From NCBI GenBank assembly GCA_026708035.1, contig JAPOVQ010000011.1:1-64000 (forward strand): a DNA stretch of 64,000 nucleotides, in the 5' to 3' direction. Below the pieces are notes generated by a model that had not been told where the DNA came from, did no database searches, and was given only the letters and a program-made list of their open reading frames with translations. How positions within the stretch are numbered: the first letter of the stretch is position 1; each line of letters opens with the position of its first letter. Shown here one piece after another: positions 24,396 through 33,830 of the stretch. The position numbers and the translations under genes are program-made. The DNA comes from Chloroflexota bacterium. Lineage in GTDB: Bacteria > Chloroflexota > UBA11872.

Positions 24396-25763
24396 GTGAA
24401 AGACCCCCGCACGCACCACGTGGCCAGCTCCTACGCGCTGTGGGAGCGCGCCAACCAGGTCATTCCGGGCGGCTCGCAGCTCATCAGCCGCCGGCCCTAC
24501 GCCTTTTCCAATGGCTTTGCTCCGGTATACGCCGAGCGCGGGAAGGGCTCGCGCATCTGGGACGACCAGGGCGTGGAATACATCGACTTCGGCATGTCGG
24601 TGACCTCGGCGATCCTCGGCTACGCCGACGACGTCGTGGACGACGCCGTGATCGAGCAGATCGGCAAGGGCGCGACCTATTCCCTCAACAGCGAGCGCGA
24701 GATCGAGCTGGCCGAGTTGCTCATCGACCGCATCCCCTGCGCGGAGATGGCGCGCTTCTCCAAGGGCGGCGGCGAGTCGTGCGCCATTGCGGTTCGCATT
24801 GCACGCGGCGCCACGGGGCGGGACGTGGTGCTATTTAGCGGCTACCACGGCTGGCACGACTGGTACCTGGCCGCCGGGCATCTGCGGGAGGGCGCGTTCG
24901 ACCCGTTCGCCCTGCCGAACATCCGAGCCACCGGAGTGCCGAAGGCGCTGGAAGGCACCGCGATTCCGTTCCCCTGGGGCGAGCTGGAGCCGCTGGAGCG
25001 GCTGCTTGAACAGCATCGCGGCCAGGTGGCCTGCATCATGATGGAGCCGATTCTGCTCGCCACTCGCCCGCCCGAGGGCTACCTGGAAGGCGTGCGCGAA
25101 CTGGCGACGCGCGAGAACGTGGTGCTGATCTTCGACGAGGTCACCACCAACTTCCGCTACGGCGCCAACGGCATCCAGGACTTCGTGGGCGTGGTCCCGG
25201 ACCTGGCGTGCTTCGCCAAGGCGATCTCGAACGGCTACGCCATGGGCGCGGTGGTCGGCAAGCGCTGGGTCATGGAGCCGGCGGCGGACATGTTCGTGAG
25301 CAGCACCTATTGGAGCGACCTGGTGGGCATTACCGCCGCCATCACCACGCTCACGGAGATCGAGCGCCGCGACGTGCCGGGGCAGCTGGCGGACTTCGGC
25401 GAGCGTTTGCAGTCGGGCATGCAGGAAGTGCTGGACGAGGTCGATCTGCCGGTCAAGATCTCGGGCATGCCGGCGACCCCGGGCATCACCTTCACCGATC
25501 CTTTCGACGCCGACCAGTCCAAGAAGCTGAACGCGCTGGTGGCGCAGGAAGCCGCCAAGCGGGGCATCTTGTTCAACACGCACCCGCGCCACAGCACGGC
25601 GCACAACGACCGCGACCTCGGCGTCACGCTCGAAGTCTTCCGCGAGGCGCTCCTCATCACGAAGGACGCCATCGGACGCAATGCCGTGGACGACGTGCTG
25701 GAGGCCAGCCTGGCGCCGGCGATCATTCCGCGGCCGACCATCAAGCCAAGCGCTTCGGGATGA
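24396..25763 (+). CDS. Class III aminotransferase, glutamate-1-semialdehyde 2,1-aminomutase-like
   Basis: The product is 455 residues from GTG 24396. It is a fold-type I PLP enzyme with the HemL-like start (ERANQVIPGGSQLISRRP), the phosphate-binding GGGESCAIAVRIAR region, IFDEV for the cofactor ring, and the PLP Lys in CFAKAISNGY. HemL itself usually has a GG(G/L)P sequence after the Lys. SNGY instead suggests a related aminotransferase of unknown substrate, as in sugar or secondary-metabolite pathways. Its stop overlaps the first GNAT gene (ATGA), so all six genes may form one operon. Confidence 0.85.
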   Translation: MKDPRTHHVASSYALWERANQVIPGGSQLISRRPYAFSNGFAPVYAERGKGSRIWDDQGVEYIDFGMSVTSAILGYADDVVDDAVIEQIGKGATYSLNSEREIELAELLIDRIPCAEMARFSKGGGESCAIAVRIARGATGRDVVLFSGYHGWHDWYLAAGHLREGAFDPFALPNIRATGVPKALEGTAIPFPWGELEPLERLLEQHRGQVACIMMEPILLATRPPEGYLEGVRELATRENVVLIFDEVTTNFRYGANGIQDFVGVVPDLACFAKAISNGYAMGAVVGKRWVMEPAADMFVSSTYWSDLVGITAAITTLTEIERRDVPGQLADFGERLQSGMQEVLDEVDLPVKISGMPATPGITFTDPFDADQSKKLNALVAQEAAKRGILFNTHPRHSTAHNDRDLGVTLEVFREALLITKDAIGRNAVDDVLEASLAPAIIPRPTIKPSASG

Positions 25764-26332
25764 CCTCCGAGGAGTGGCCGCCGCTGCCGGAGTCCATCCA
25801 AACGCCGCGGCTGCTCCTGCGGCGGTACAGACTCAGCGACGCGGAGGATTCCTATGCCTATGCGCGCGACCCGGAGTGGGGACGCTTCCTGCCCCCGGTT
25901 CCGCGGCCCTACGAGCGGCGGCATGCCGATGAGTTTGTGGCCGGGCAGGTGTTGGCAAAGTGGGACCAGGAGCCCGCCTGGGCGATCGAGCACGAGGGCC
26001 GGTTGGTCGGAGGGGTAAGCCTGCGGCTGGCTCCCCGGAATGAGCGAGCTGAACTCGGCTATTCGATCGCTCGGTGGTTGTGGGGTCGAGGTTTAGCAAC
26101 CGAAGCCGTGTCGGCGGTCATCGACGCGGCGTTCCGATGCCTGCCGCTTCGCAAGATCGCCGCCCGCGCGGTCGCCGCGAATCTCGGTTCGATTCGTGTC
26201 ATGGAGAAGGTCGGGATGCGGCACGAAGGGGTGCTGCGCCAGCACTGGGTTGTCCACGGCCAAACGTGCGATTCCGTGCACTACGGCCTGCTGCGCAAAG
26301 AGTGGGAGCGGCAGGCGGACGCTAGGAGATGA
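25760..26332 (+). CDS. GNAT acetyltransferase, RimJ/RimL type, copy 1 of 5
   Basis: The product is 190 residues. The RimJ/RimL N-acetyltransferase pattern is visible: TPRLLLRRYRLSDAED at the start, ELGYSIARWLWGRGLATEA (acetyl-CoA loop) and N-x-G-S-I-R-V-M-E-K-V-G-M near residue 150. It starts within the stop of the aminotransferase gene, and its stop overlaps copy 2. The target (protein N-terminus, antibiotic or small amine) is unknown. Confidence 0.85.
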   Translation: MTSEEWPPLPESIQTPRLLLRRYRLSDAEDSYAYARDPEWGRFLPPVPRPYERRHADEFVAGQVLAKWDQEPAWAIEHEGRLVGGVSLRLAPRNERAELGYSIARWLWGRGLATEAVSAVIDAAFRCLPLRKIAARAVAANLGSIRVMEKVGMRHEGVLRQHWVVHGQTCDSVHYGLLRKEWERQADARR

Positions 26333-26919
26333 CCGCCAACGACTGGCCGCCGCTGTCGGAGTCCATCCAAACGCCGCGGCTGCTCTTGCGACCGTTCAGA
26401 TTCGACGACGCGGAAGACATATACGCCTATGCGAGCGACCCGGAATGGGGACGCTTTCTTGCTCACGAGCAGCCTTACGAACGCCGTCATGCGGAGGTCT
26501 TCTTGGCCGAGCGCGTATTGGCGAAATGGCGCAAGAATCCTGCCTGGGCGTTTGAGCAGGACGGTCGAGTGGTCGGAGGTTTGGGCTTGTGGCTGGCTCG
26601 CCGGAATCGGCGGGCGGAGATTGGCTACGAGTTGGCCCGGCGGCTGTGGGGCCGCGGTCTCGCGACCGAGGCTGCAGCGGCAGTCATTGGCGAGGCATTT
26701 CGCCTGCTTCCGATCCGCAAGGTCACCGCAACCGCGAGCGCAGCCAACGTCCGATCAACTCGGTTGCTCGAACGACTCGGCATGCAGCGCGAAGCCCTGC
26801 TTCGACAGCACTGGGTGCATCGCGGCGAATCCCTGGATGAGGTTCGCTACGGGCTACTCCGTGAAGAGTGGCAGCCGCAAGCCGGCCTCGCTTCCAGCGA
26901 GCCACGCGCTTCACGATGA
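26329..26919 (+). CDS. GNAT acetyltransferase, copy 2 of 5
   Basis: The product is 196 residues and the most divergent member. It shares the opening WPPLSESIQTPRLLLRPFR, the acetyl-CoA loop EIGYELARRLWGRGLATEA and the RLLERLGM segment, but lacks the PxVP before PYERRHA that the others carry. It overlaps both neighbours by 4 bases. Confidence 0.83.
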   Translation: MTANDWPPLSESIQTPRLLLRPFRFDDAEDIYAYASDPEWGRFLAHEQPYERRHAEVFLAERVLAKWRKNPAWAFEQDGRVVGGLGLWLARRNRRAEIGYELARRLWGRGLATEAAAAVIGEAFRLLPIRKVTATASAANVRSTRLLERLGMQREALLRQHWVHRGESLDEVRYGLLREEWQPQAGLASSEPRASR

Positions 26920-27488
26920 CCACCGGCGACTGGCCGCTGCTGCCGGAGTCCATCCAGACGCCGCGGCTGCTCGTGCGGCGATTCAGGCTCACCGACGCCG
27001 AAGACGTGTATGCCTATGCGCGGGACTCGGAATGGCGGCGTTTTCTCTTCACGGTTCCGCAGCCCTACGAGCGGCGGCACGCGGACGAATTTGTGGCGGC
27101 GAATGTACTCACCGACTGGCGCGCCAAGCCGCAGTGGGCGATTGAGTGCGAGGGCCGGGTCGTCGGAACGGTCGCGCTATGGATCGATCTCGGGCATGGG
27201 CGGGCGGAATTCGGCTACACCCTGGCGCGTTGGCTGTGGGGTCGTGGCCTGATGACCGAAGTCGTGTCGGCGCTAATCGACGAGGCGTTCGCCACGCTCC
27301 CGCTGCGCAAGATCACCGCCCGTGCGCTTGCCCCCAACATCGGATCGATTCGAGTGATGGAGAAGGCCGGTATGCAATTCGAGGCGGTGCTTCGCCAGCA
27401 TTTCTCGCACCGCGGCGAGGTGTTTGACCTGGTGCACTATGGGCTCTTGCGCGAAGAGTGGGAACGGCAGGCCGACGCTAGGAGATGA
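26916..27488 (+). CDS. GNAT acetyltransferase, copy 3 of 5
   Basis: The product is 190 residues from ATG 26916. The motifs match copy 1 (PESIQTPRLLVRRFRLTDAED, EFGYTLARWLWGRGLMTEV, IRVMEKAGM). Its last eleven codons (EWERQADARR plus stop) match the end of copy 1 at protein level, and the DNA around both junctions is nearly identical, as expected from recent duplication or conversion. Confidence 0.83.
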   Translation: MTTGDWPLLPESIQTPRLLVRRFRLTDAEDVYAYARDSEWRRFLFTVPQPYERRHADEFVAANVLTDWRAKPQWAIECEGRVVGTVALWIDLGHGRAEFGYTLARWLWGRGLMTEVVSALIDEAFATLPLRKITARALAPNIGSIRVMEKAGMQFEAVLRQHFSHRGEVFDLVHYGLLREEWERQADARR

Positions 27489-28057
27489 CCGCCAACGACT
27501 GGCCACCGCTGTCGGAGTCCATCCAAACGCCGCGGCTACACCTGCGGCGATATCGGCTCACCGACGCGGCCGATGTCTTCGCCTACGCGCGCGACCCGGT
27601 GTGGGGGCGCTTCATGCCCCCTGTCCCGCGGCCCTACGAGCGGCACCATGCGGACGCCTTTGTGGCCGGCCAGGTGTCGGCGAATTGGCGGCAAGAGTCT
27701 GCCTGGGCGATTGAGCGCCAAGGTCGGGTGGTCGGCAGGGTGAGGCTGCGTCTGGCGCCGCCGCATGGGCGGGCGGATCTCGGCTATTCAATCGCTCGGT
27801 GGCTCTGGGGACGCGGCCTCACCACCGAAGCCGTATCGGCAGTCATCGACGAGGCGTTCCGATGCCTGCCGTTGCGCAAGATCGCCGCGGGCGCAATCGC
27901 CGAAAACGTCGGGTCGATTCGAGTCATGCAGAAGGTCGACATGCAGCGCGAAGGAGTGATGCGTCAGCACTGGGTGTGCCACGGCCAGACTTGCGACTCG
28001 GTGCACTACGGCATCCTGCGCGAAGAGTGGGAGCAGCGAGCGGGCGCCGTCGAATGA
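27485..28057 (+). CDS. GNAT acetyltransferase, copy 4 of 5
   Basis: The product is 190 residues. It opens with the same ATGACCGCCAACGACTGGCC as copy 2 and then follows copy 1 closely (DLGYSIARWLWGRGLTTEA, HWVCHGQTCDSVHYG). The mixed similarity suggests exchange between copies. Both ends overlap neighbours by 4 bases. Confidence 0.83.
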   Translation: MTANDWPPLSESIQTPRLHLRRYRLTDAADVFAYARDPVWGRFMPPVPRPYERHHADAFVAGQVSANWRQESAWAIERQGRVVGRVRLRLAPPHGRADLGYSIARWLWGRGLTTEAVSAVIDEAFRCLPLRKIAAGAIAENVGSIRVMQKVDMQREGVMRQHWVCHGQTCDSVHYGILREEWEQRAGAVE

Positions 28058-28644
28058 CCGCCGAACACTGGCCGCCGCTGCCGGAATCGATCCAAACGCC
28101 GCGGCTGCATTTGCGGCGGTATCGGCTCAGCGACGCGGAGGACGTCTTCGCCTACGCCCACGACCCGGAGTGGGCGCGCTTTCTCCCTGGGGTTCCTCAG
28201 CCCTACGAGCGTCAGCATGCCGACCAATTCGTCGCGTCGCACGTCCTGAAGGACTGGCGCACCGAGTCCCACTGGGCGCTCGAGCACGAGGGCCGCGTGG
28301 TCGGACGCGTGGGGATGACGCCGGCGCATCGGCATAGGCGGGCGGAGCTCGGCTACGAACTGGCCCGGTGGCTCTGGGGCCGCGGCCTCATGACCGAAGC
28401 CGCGTCGGCGGTGATCGACGAGGCGTTCCGTAAGCTCCCGCTCCGCAAAGTCCTCGCCCGCGCGATCGCCGCCAACATCGGCTCGACGCGGGTGATGGAA
28501 AAGGTCGGCATGCGGCACGAGGCAACGCTGCGGCAGCACTGGGTCTTCCACGGTCAGTCCTACGACGCGGCGAACTACGGGATCCTGCGTGAAGAATGGG
28601 AGCGGAACGCGAGCCTCGAGCCGTCCCCCCCGGGCCGAACGTGA
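28054..28644 (+). CDS. GNAT acetyltransferase, copy 5 of 5
   Basis: The product is 196 residues. It keeps the acetyl-CoA loop (ELGYELARWLWGRGLMTEA) and IGSTRVMEKVGM. The C-terminus is longer and differs (SLEPSPPGRT), consistent with being the last gene of the array. About 150 bases of spacer follow before the next gene. Confidence 0.83.
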   Translation: MTAEHWPPLPESIQTPRLHLRRYRLSDAEDVFAYAHDPEWARFLPGVPQPYERQHADQFVASHVLKDWRTESHWALEHEGRVVGRVGMTPAHRHRRAELGYELARWLWGRGLMTEAASAVIDEAFRKLPLRKVLARAIAANIGSTRVMEKVGMRHEATLRQHWVFHGQSYDAANYGILREEWERNASLEPSPPGRT

Positions 28645-28800
28645 CGGCGACGCCGGCACACGGATCGGACGAGAAGTGCAAGCAGACCAATTCTCCGGAG
28701 GACTCGTGGACGCGGATTTCGAACTGCCACCGGCAGACGCCGAGACTTCCTTCGCGGGGCCTACCGCGCGGCAACGATCGACCGGCAGGTCACAGGTTCC

Positions 28801-31206
28801 GTGGCTAGGATGCGCAAGAGGTACGCCGACTCGGTCAAAGACATCTCTCTAGTGCCCGACTTCCCATATCCGGCGTCGTATTGGCGGGCGACTGTCCTCT
28901 GGAGAGCTCCGATTGTCGTGGGCATGCTGCTGCTGGCTGCCTGCGGGGATCCGCCAGCGCCGGATCCACCACCCGAACAGCAGCCGCGAACTGCATCCCA
29001 AGCACCGGAAACGGCCACCCCCACGCCGGAAACACAGCCTCAGAAGGCCCACACGCAACCTTCGAAAACCGAAACCCAAGCTCCGAAGGCCGCGACTGCG
29101 TCTGCCTCGCCTGCACCGAATGCGAGGACCAGTGCGTCGGCGTTCGTCCAGGTTGCCGTCGGAGAGAATCACGCATGCGCCTTGCAAGCAGATGGATTCG
29201 TGCATTGCTGGGGAGACGACGATCAAGATCAACTGAATGTTCCTGACGGCATCAGATTCAAACAGATCACCTCGGGATGGAGATTCTCATGTGGGTTGAG
29301 CACCGCAGGCGAGATTGCTTGCTGGGGACGAAACAACCACAAGCAAGCCAGTCCTCCCGCGGGACAGTTTCTTGACATTGATGCCGGATGGGACCATGCC
29401 TGCGCCATCGGCCGCGACGGCACGGTGTGCTGGGGCCGCGACGCTGACGGCAGGTCATTGGTGCCGCCGGCGACTAGATTCACCGCCATTGGTGCGGGAG
29501 CCGAACACACGTGCGGGCTGACCCATGAGGGCAGCCTGGTCTGTTGGGGGAAAAACGACAACGGGCGAGCCAATAATCACGCTGGCCCATTTCACCGTCT
29601 CGCGGTCGGCATCGCCCACACGTGCGCATTGGATCGCGACGGTCGAGTCTTCTGCCAAGGTGACAACTCACTTGGCCAGTCCGACTCCACACCCGGCGCC
29701 TATCGTCAGTTGGCGGCCGGTTCTGAACTCACCTGCGGCTTGGAATCGAGTGGGAGTATCCATTGCTGGGGAAGCAAGCGTCCCGGCCAGGCCACTACTG
29801 GCAAGCCAACGCCAGAGGCAAGATTCGAATCTATCGCCGCGGGTTGGAACAGCGTTTGCGGGCTAAGCGACAACGGGTACGTTCAATGCTTCGGCTACAC
29901 GATGAACGGCACTCTATTCTCGCCCTATTTGACCTCGCAAACCTCGCATCCATTCCTGGTCAGCTCGATATCTCCGCCTCACCATAGGCTAACGCTGATT
30001 GATGCATTTCCAGGTCGCACATTTGAGCAGCCCATTGAGATTCTTGAATGGCCTGGAGGCGTCTTATCGGTCGTCGATAGACGAGGGAAGATTACTCAAT
30101 ATGATGACAACAGACAACCGAAAGTCATTCTCGATCTTCAAGATCGGGTGTATTCGGCCGGGGGCGAGACTGGTTTGTTGAGCGCCGCTCTAGCCCCCGA
30201 GACCAGTCACGACGAAAGCATCTTCTTGTTCTTTACAGAAAGGATCGACCAAGGCAAGGAACCCCCTGACGCCCGACTCGTCAAGATTCCCCTAAAGGAT
30301 GGCACTCCCGTATACCGCGACGAAATTGTAATACTTGAAGTCATCCGTACAACTACATCGAATCTACACTACGGTGGCACTATTCGCTTTGGTCCAGACG
30401 GCATGCTGTATCTCGGAATCGGCGACGGCGAGTGCTTCGAGTGTCCGCAGAACCTCAGCAGCCTTCAGGGAAAGATCCTTCGAATCGACGTTCGGAATGC
30501 CTCTCCTGAGCGTCCCTACCAGATTCCGGATGACAATCCATTCATTCAACGCGACGACGCCCGTGCTGAGGTCTGGGCATTTGGCTTGCGTAATCCCTGG
30601 CGCATGGCGTTGGCCGAACGAGAAGGATTCCTTTGGGTCGGTGACGTCGGCCGAGCAACGCAAGAAGAGGTTTCGCTTGCAGGTTCCGGCGCAAACCTCG
30701 GTTGGCCGATATTTGAGGGTTCAGAGTGCTTCAACATCCCCGATAGCGTGACCGAGCGTGAGCGGCGCATACTCACTGGATATCGGTGCGGCGACTTCAC
30801 CGGGGCCACCCAACCGGCCGTCACCTACGGACGCTCGTGGGGATGTCCGGCCGAAAGTCGCAGTCGCTGTCCGGACACCCGCGGCTTGCATCCCCTGGTT
30901 GTGTATGGAACACCTCCAAGATGCGCCGTGGTCGGAGGGTTTGTTTACCGAGGCCTCAGCATGCCGTGGCTACACGGCGCCTATTTCTTCGGCGACTACT
31001 GTAGCGGGGAAGTCTGGGCGCTCGATGGCAGTGCGGATGGGGGCTGGCGGATGTCGAGGATCGTTGAATTGCCGTATGCGATCAGCTCGTTTGGAATCGA
31101 CTCAGACGGTGAAATCTATGTTTTGACGTTCGGTGGTCCAATTCTGCGGATCCTGGAGGGCAGCCACGATCGGGCAACCGCAGCAACGAATGCGCCGGGG
31201 CAATAG
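28801..31206 (+). CDS. Lipoprotein-like fusion of RCC1-type repeats and a PQQ sugar dehydrogenase-like beta-propeller
   Basis: The product is 801 residues. An N-terminal hydrophobic segment ends in LLLAACG (lipobox), although about 40 residues precede it. A low-complexity Pro/Thr/Gln/Lys linker (about 55-110) follows. Next come about seven RCC1-like blades, each with a HxCAL or TCGL step and a CWG motif (about 115-385). The C-terminal domain (about 400-790) is of the soluble glucose dehydrogenase/HHIP type, with GGTIRFGPDGMLYLGIGDG, FGLRNPWRMA, GWPIFEG and FFGDYCSG. The exact sugar-oxidase chemistry cannot be told. GC and codon use look lower than in the neighbours, suggesting separate acquisition. 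The start could be ATG 28810. Confidence 0.8.
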   Translation: MARMRKRYADSVKDISLVPDFPYPASYWRATVLWRAPIVVGMLLLAACGDPPAPDPPPEQQPRTASQAPETATPTPETQPQKAHTQPSKTETQAPKAATASASPAPNARTSASAFVQVAVGENHACALQADGFVHCWGDDDQDQLNVPDGIRFKQITSGWRFSCGLSTAGEIACWGRNNHKQASPPAGQFLDIDAGWDHACAIGRDGTVCWGRDADGRSLVPPATRFTAIGAGAEHTCGLTHEGSLVCWGKNDNGRANNHAGPFHRLAVGIAHTCALDRDGRVFCQGDNSLGQSDSTPGAYRQLAAGSELTCGLESSGSIHCWGSKRPGQATTGKPTPEARFESIAAGWNSVCGLSDNGYVQCFGYTMNGTLFSPYLTSQTSHPFLVSSISPPHHRLTLIDAFPGRTFEQPIEILEWPGGVLSVVDRRGKITQYDDNRQPKVILDLQDRVYSAGGETGLLSAALAPETSHDESIFLFFTERIDQGKEPPDARLVKIPLKDGTPVYRDEIVILEVIRTTTSNLHYGGTIRFGPDGMLYLGIGDGECFECPQNLSSLQGKILRIDVRNASPERPYQIPDDNPFIQRDDARAEVWAFGLRNPWRMALAEREGFLWVGDVGRATQEEVSLAGSGANLGWPIFEGSECFNIPDSVTERERRILTGYRCGDFTGATQPAVTYGRSWGCPAESRSRCPDTRGLHPLVVYGTPPRCAVVGGFVYRGLSMPWLHGAYFFGDYCSGEVWALDGSADGGWRMSRIVELPYAISSFGIDSDGEIYVLTFGGPILRILEGSHDRATAATNAPGQ

Positions 31207-31318
31207 CCACGCCCGCAGCCCCACGATCCTCACCATAGGTCCCAATCGGCGGAGTCCAGCCAGCCGCGCGGAGTCGTCGTCCGCGTCCAATCACGGTCGC
31301 CGCAGGACGGCCGCTTGA

Positions 31319-32185
31319 CTAGAGGAACACCCCAAAGATGTCGGCGAAGACCAGCCAGTACCAGATGAGGTAGGCCCCCGCGCCCAGCATGAAGAACGAG
31401 CTGGCGCGGTGGACGTGCGGCAGCGCGCCGCGCAGCCAGCGCGAGATCGCGTCGCGAAACAGCGCCGCGCCCAGCGTCACGGCCACGATCACGACGCCCA
31501 TGCCGAGTGAGTAGGCCACGTATTGGCTGAGGGACTCGAAGAATCCCTCCGTCGCGAGCGACCCGCCCACCACGACCATGAAGATCGGCAGCGTGCAGCT
31601 GAGCGACCCGACCGCGTAGGCGATGCCGAAGACGAACGCGTTGCCGAGGTTGCGGCGCGGCGTCACCTGGATGCGGCTGGCCGCGAGGATGCCCACGTAG
31701 CGGTGGGAAACCAGAAGAAAGACGCCGAATCCGACCATCGCCAGTCCGATGACCAGCCCCAGGTAGGGGAAGACCTGGCCGAGGGCCGAGCCGCCGGCGG
31801 ACACAACCGCGCCGAAGGCCACGAAGATCAGCACGAACCCTAACGTGGCGGTGATGGCCACGCCCAGAGCCCGTGCCAGGCGCAGCGGCGCCGCCACCTG
31901 GTCGTAGCCGGCTTCCTCGGTGCCCAATTGGTAGGCGATATACGACGGCAACATGAAAAAGCCGCACGGGTTCACGCTAGCCACAAGCCCAGCCGCGGCG
32001 GCAAAGCCGATAGGGAGCGCCCCGGCGAAGTCGGCAAAGGCTGCTTCGGCATTCCCTTGCACCGAGACGAGGACACCAATAAGCGCCCCGACCACGGCGG
32101 CCGGAATGGCATAGGCCAGGATCGCCGCGCTCTTGGGGCGCTTGCGCGGCTTCGACATCGCCGTCGAGGTGTCGCCGGCGCTCAT
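31319..32185 (-). CDS. ccdA: CcdA/DsbD-type thiol transport membrane protein
   Basis: The product is 288 residues with about seven membrane helices and the two redox cysteines in VNPCGFFMLPSY and SLSCTLP. CcdA carries reducing power across the membrane to thioredoxin-like proteins needed for cytochrome c maturation. Its start overlaps the stop of the TlpA-like lipoprotein gene (ATGA), the likely partner. Together they may supply the reductant for the ccm system at 51-57 kb, which lacks its own CcmG. Confidence 0.88.
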   Translation of the reverse strand: MSAGDTSTAMSKPRKRPKSAAILAYAIPAAVVGALIGVLVSVQGNAEAAFADFAGALPIGFAAAAGLVASVNPCGFFMLPSYIAYQLGTEEAGYDQVAAPLRLARALGVAITATLGFVLIFVAFGAVVSAGGSALGQVFPYLGLVIGLAMVGFGVFLLVSHRYVGILAASRIQVTPRRNLGNAFVFGIAYAVGSLSCTLPIFMVVVGGSLATEGFFESLSQYVAYSLGMGVVIVAVTLGAALFRDAISRWLRGALPHVHRASSFFMLGAGAYLIWYWLVFADIFGVFL

Positions 32186-32985
32186 TGGCCCGCCTCCGAG
32201 GCCTCTTCCAATTCGGCAACCAAGTCGAGCAAGCCGTTCTTGTCCAGCACGCCATTCCAGGTGCGGACGATCGTGCCGCGCGGCGTGATGAACACGGTGG
32301 CCGGCATGCCGAGGATGCGGTACTCGATCAGGATCTTGTTGTGAAAGGTCGTCCCGAGCGGATAGGTGATTCCCAGCTCCGACATCAGGTTGACGGCATC
32401 TTCGGTGGAGCCGAGGTTGACGAACGGTCCGACGTCCACGCCGAAGAGGATCACCCGGTCCTTGAACTCCTCATAGGCCTCCTGAAACTCCGGCATCTCG
32501 CGCCTGCACGGCGGACACAGGCCGGCCCAGAAATTCAGGACGACCGGCTTGCCAATCGCCAGGATGTCGGTGAGATTCATGGACATGCGCCCAAGGGATT
32601 CGCTGGGCGCGTAGTGCTCCCAGGTGAAATCGGGAGCCACCATCTGGTCGCCGGCCGGAAAGCTCCTGACATCGGATTCCGACGTCGACGACTCTTCGGG
32701 TTCAGGGGCGGCCGTGGGCGTGGGCGTTGGCGTCGGCTCGGGAGCGGCTGTGGGCGTCGATTCAGGGGCAGACGTGGGCATCGGCTCCGGCGCGGCAGTG
32801 GTCGCCGCGGGCGTTGCCACAGCCGTGGCCCGCGGAGTCGCGGCAGCCGTCGCTTCCGCCTCGGCGGCGACCTGCTCGTCGTCTCCGGCCTCGCCGCACG
32901 CCGCCAGCGCGGTCGCGGCGATCACCGCCCCGCCGATCAGCAATCGGCGGCGCGACATCCACCGCACCGGCATCACCGTACTCAC
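32182..32985 (-). CDS. TlpA/ResA-like thioredoxin lipoprotein
   Basis: The product is 267 residues from GTG 32985, which has GGAGG upstream. A signal with Arg-Arg-Arg and lipobox ALAAC is followed by a long Ala/Pro/Thr/Glu linker (about residues 40-105) and a thioredoxin domain with WAGLCPPCRREMPEF (CxxC) and the cis-Pro loop GMPATVF. It is anchored outside the membrane by lipid. It reduces or isomerises cysteines, probably in apocytochromes, using electrons from the adjacent CcdA. Confidence 0.88.
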   Translation of the reverse strand: MSTVMPVRWMSRRRLLIGGAVIAATALAACGEAGDDEQVAAEAEATAAATPRATAVATPAATTAAPEPMPTSAPESTPTAAPEPTPTPTPTAAPEPEESSTSESDVRSFPAGDQMVAPDFTWEHYAPSESLGRMSMNLTDILAIGKPVVLNFWAGLCPPCRREMPEFQEAYEEFKDRVILFGVDVGPFVNLGSTEDAVNLMSELGITYPLGTTFHNKILIEYRILGMPATVFITPRGTIVRTWNGVLDKNGLLDLVAELEEASEAGQ

Positions 32986-33173
32986 TGTGCGCCCCCCTCC
33001 GGGATTGGTTCTATCCAATAGTGCCTGGTTCGCAGGCTTGCCGTCTCAACCGATTCACTCCGCATAGGCCAAAGCCGATACATGAGATTACGCCCTGCGA
33101 GGTTCCCATTCAGAGAGGAATACGTAGCTGGGCGGCGATCGGTGCTCGCCGGACCGTGGGTATATTCACAGAC

Positions 33174-33809
33174 ATGCGCGAGTCCGAGCCGGCGGAAGCG
33201 ATTTCGCCCAGCGACGCGGGAAGCATTGCGGACCAAACACCCGTACTTCCCGTGCGTCTGCGCGTCGCCATCGCGGGCGTCTCGGTTGCCCTGCTGCTCG
33301 CCTTCATCGTTGTCATGGCGCTGGCCTTGCGGGGCCAGACCGACCAGGGGCAGTTCGGTATCTTCGCCACGGGGCGCACGGTGGATCTGGAGCCACGCCC
33401 GGCGCCGGACTTCGTGCTCACCACCTATGACGGGGATCAGCTGCAACTCTCAGACTTCCGGGGGCAGGTCGTGCTGCTGAACTTCTGGGCATCCTGGTGC
33501 CCGCCCTGCCGGGTGGAAGCTCCGGTCTTGCAGAGGGCCGCCGAGCGCCTGGGCCCGGCGGGACTGGTCGTGATCGGTATCGACGTATGGGACGACGAGG
33601 CGCAAGCCCGGTCCTTCCTCGACGAGTTCGACATCACCTACCCCAACGCCGAGGACACCACGCGGTCGATCCCGGTCGAGTACGGCGTGACGGGGCTGCC
33701 GGAGACGTTCGTCATCTCGCGCACCGGCGTGCTCGTCCGGCGCTGGGTGGGTCCGATCGACGACGTGCAGCTGGCGGACTTGGTGACGCCATTGCTTGAA
33801 GGAGCCTAG
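33174..33809 (+). CDS. Membrane-anchored TlpA/ResA-like thioredoxin
   Basis: The product is 211 residues. One N-terminal membrane helix (about 33-55) precedes a thioredoxin domain with WASWCPPCRVEAPVL and GLPETFVI. It is divergent from the ccdA-tlpA pair across a 188-base spacer that should hold both promoters. It likely performs the CcmG/ResA step for cytochrome c. The frame is open far upstream, but ATG 33174 gives the natural N-terminus. Confidence 0.87.
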   Translation: MRESEPAEAISPSDAGSIADQTPVLPVRLRVAIAGVSVALLLAFIVVMALALRGQTDQGQFGIFATGRTVDLEPRPAPDFVLTTYDGDQLQLSDFRGQVVLLNFWASWCPPCRVEAPVLQRAAERLGPAGLVVIGIDVWDDEAQARSFLDEFDITYPNAEDTTRSIPVEYGVTGLPETFVISRTGVLVRRWVGPIDDVQLADLVTPLLEGA

Positions 33810-33830
33810 CCAGTGGGCGTCGCGCCAGCT

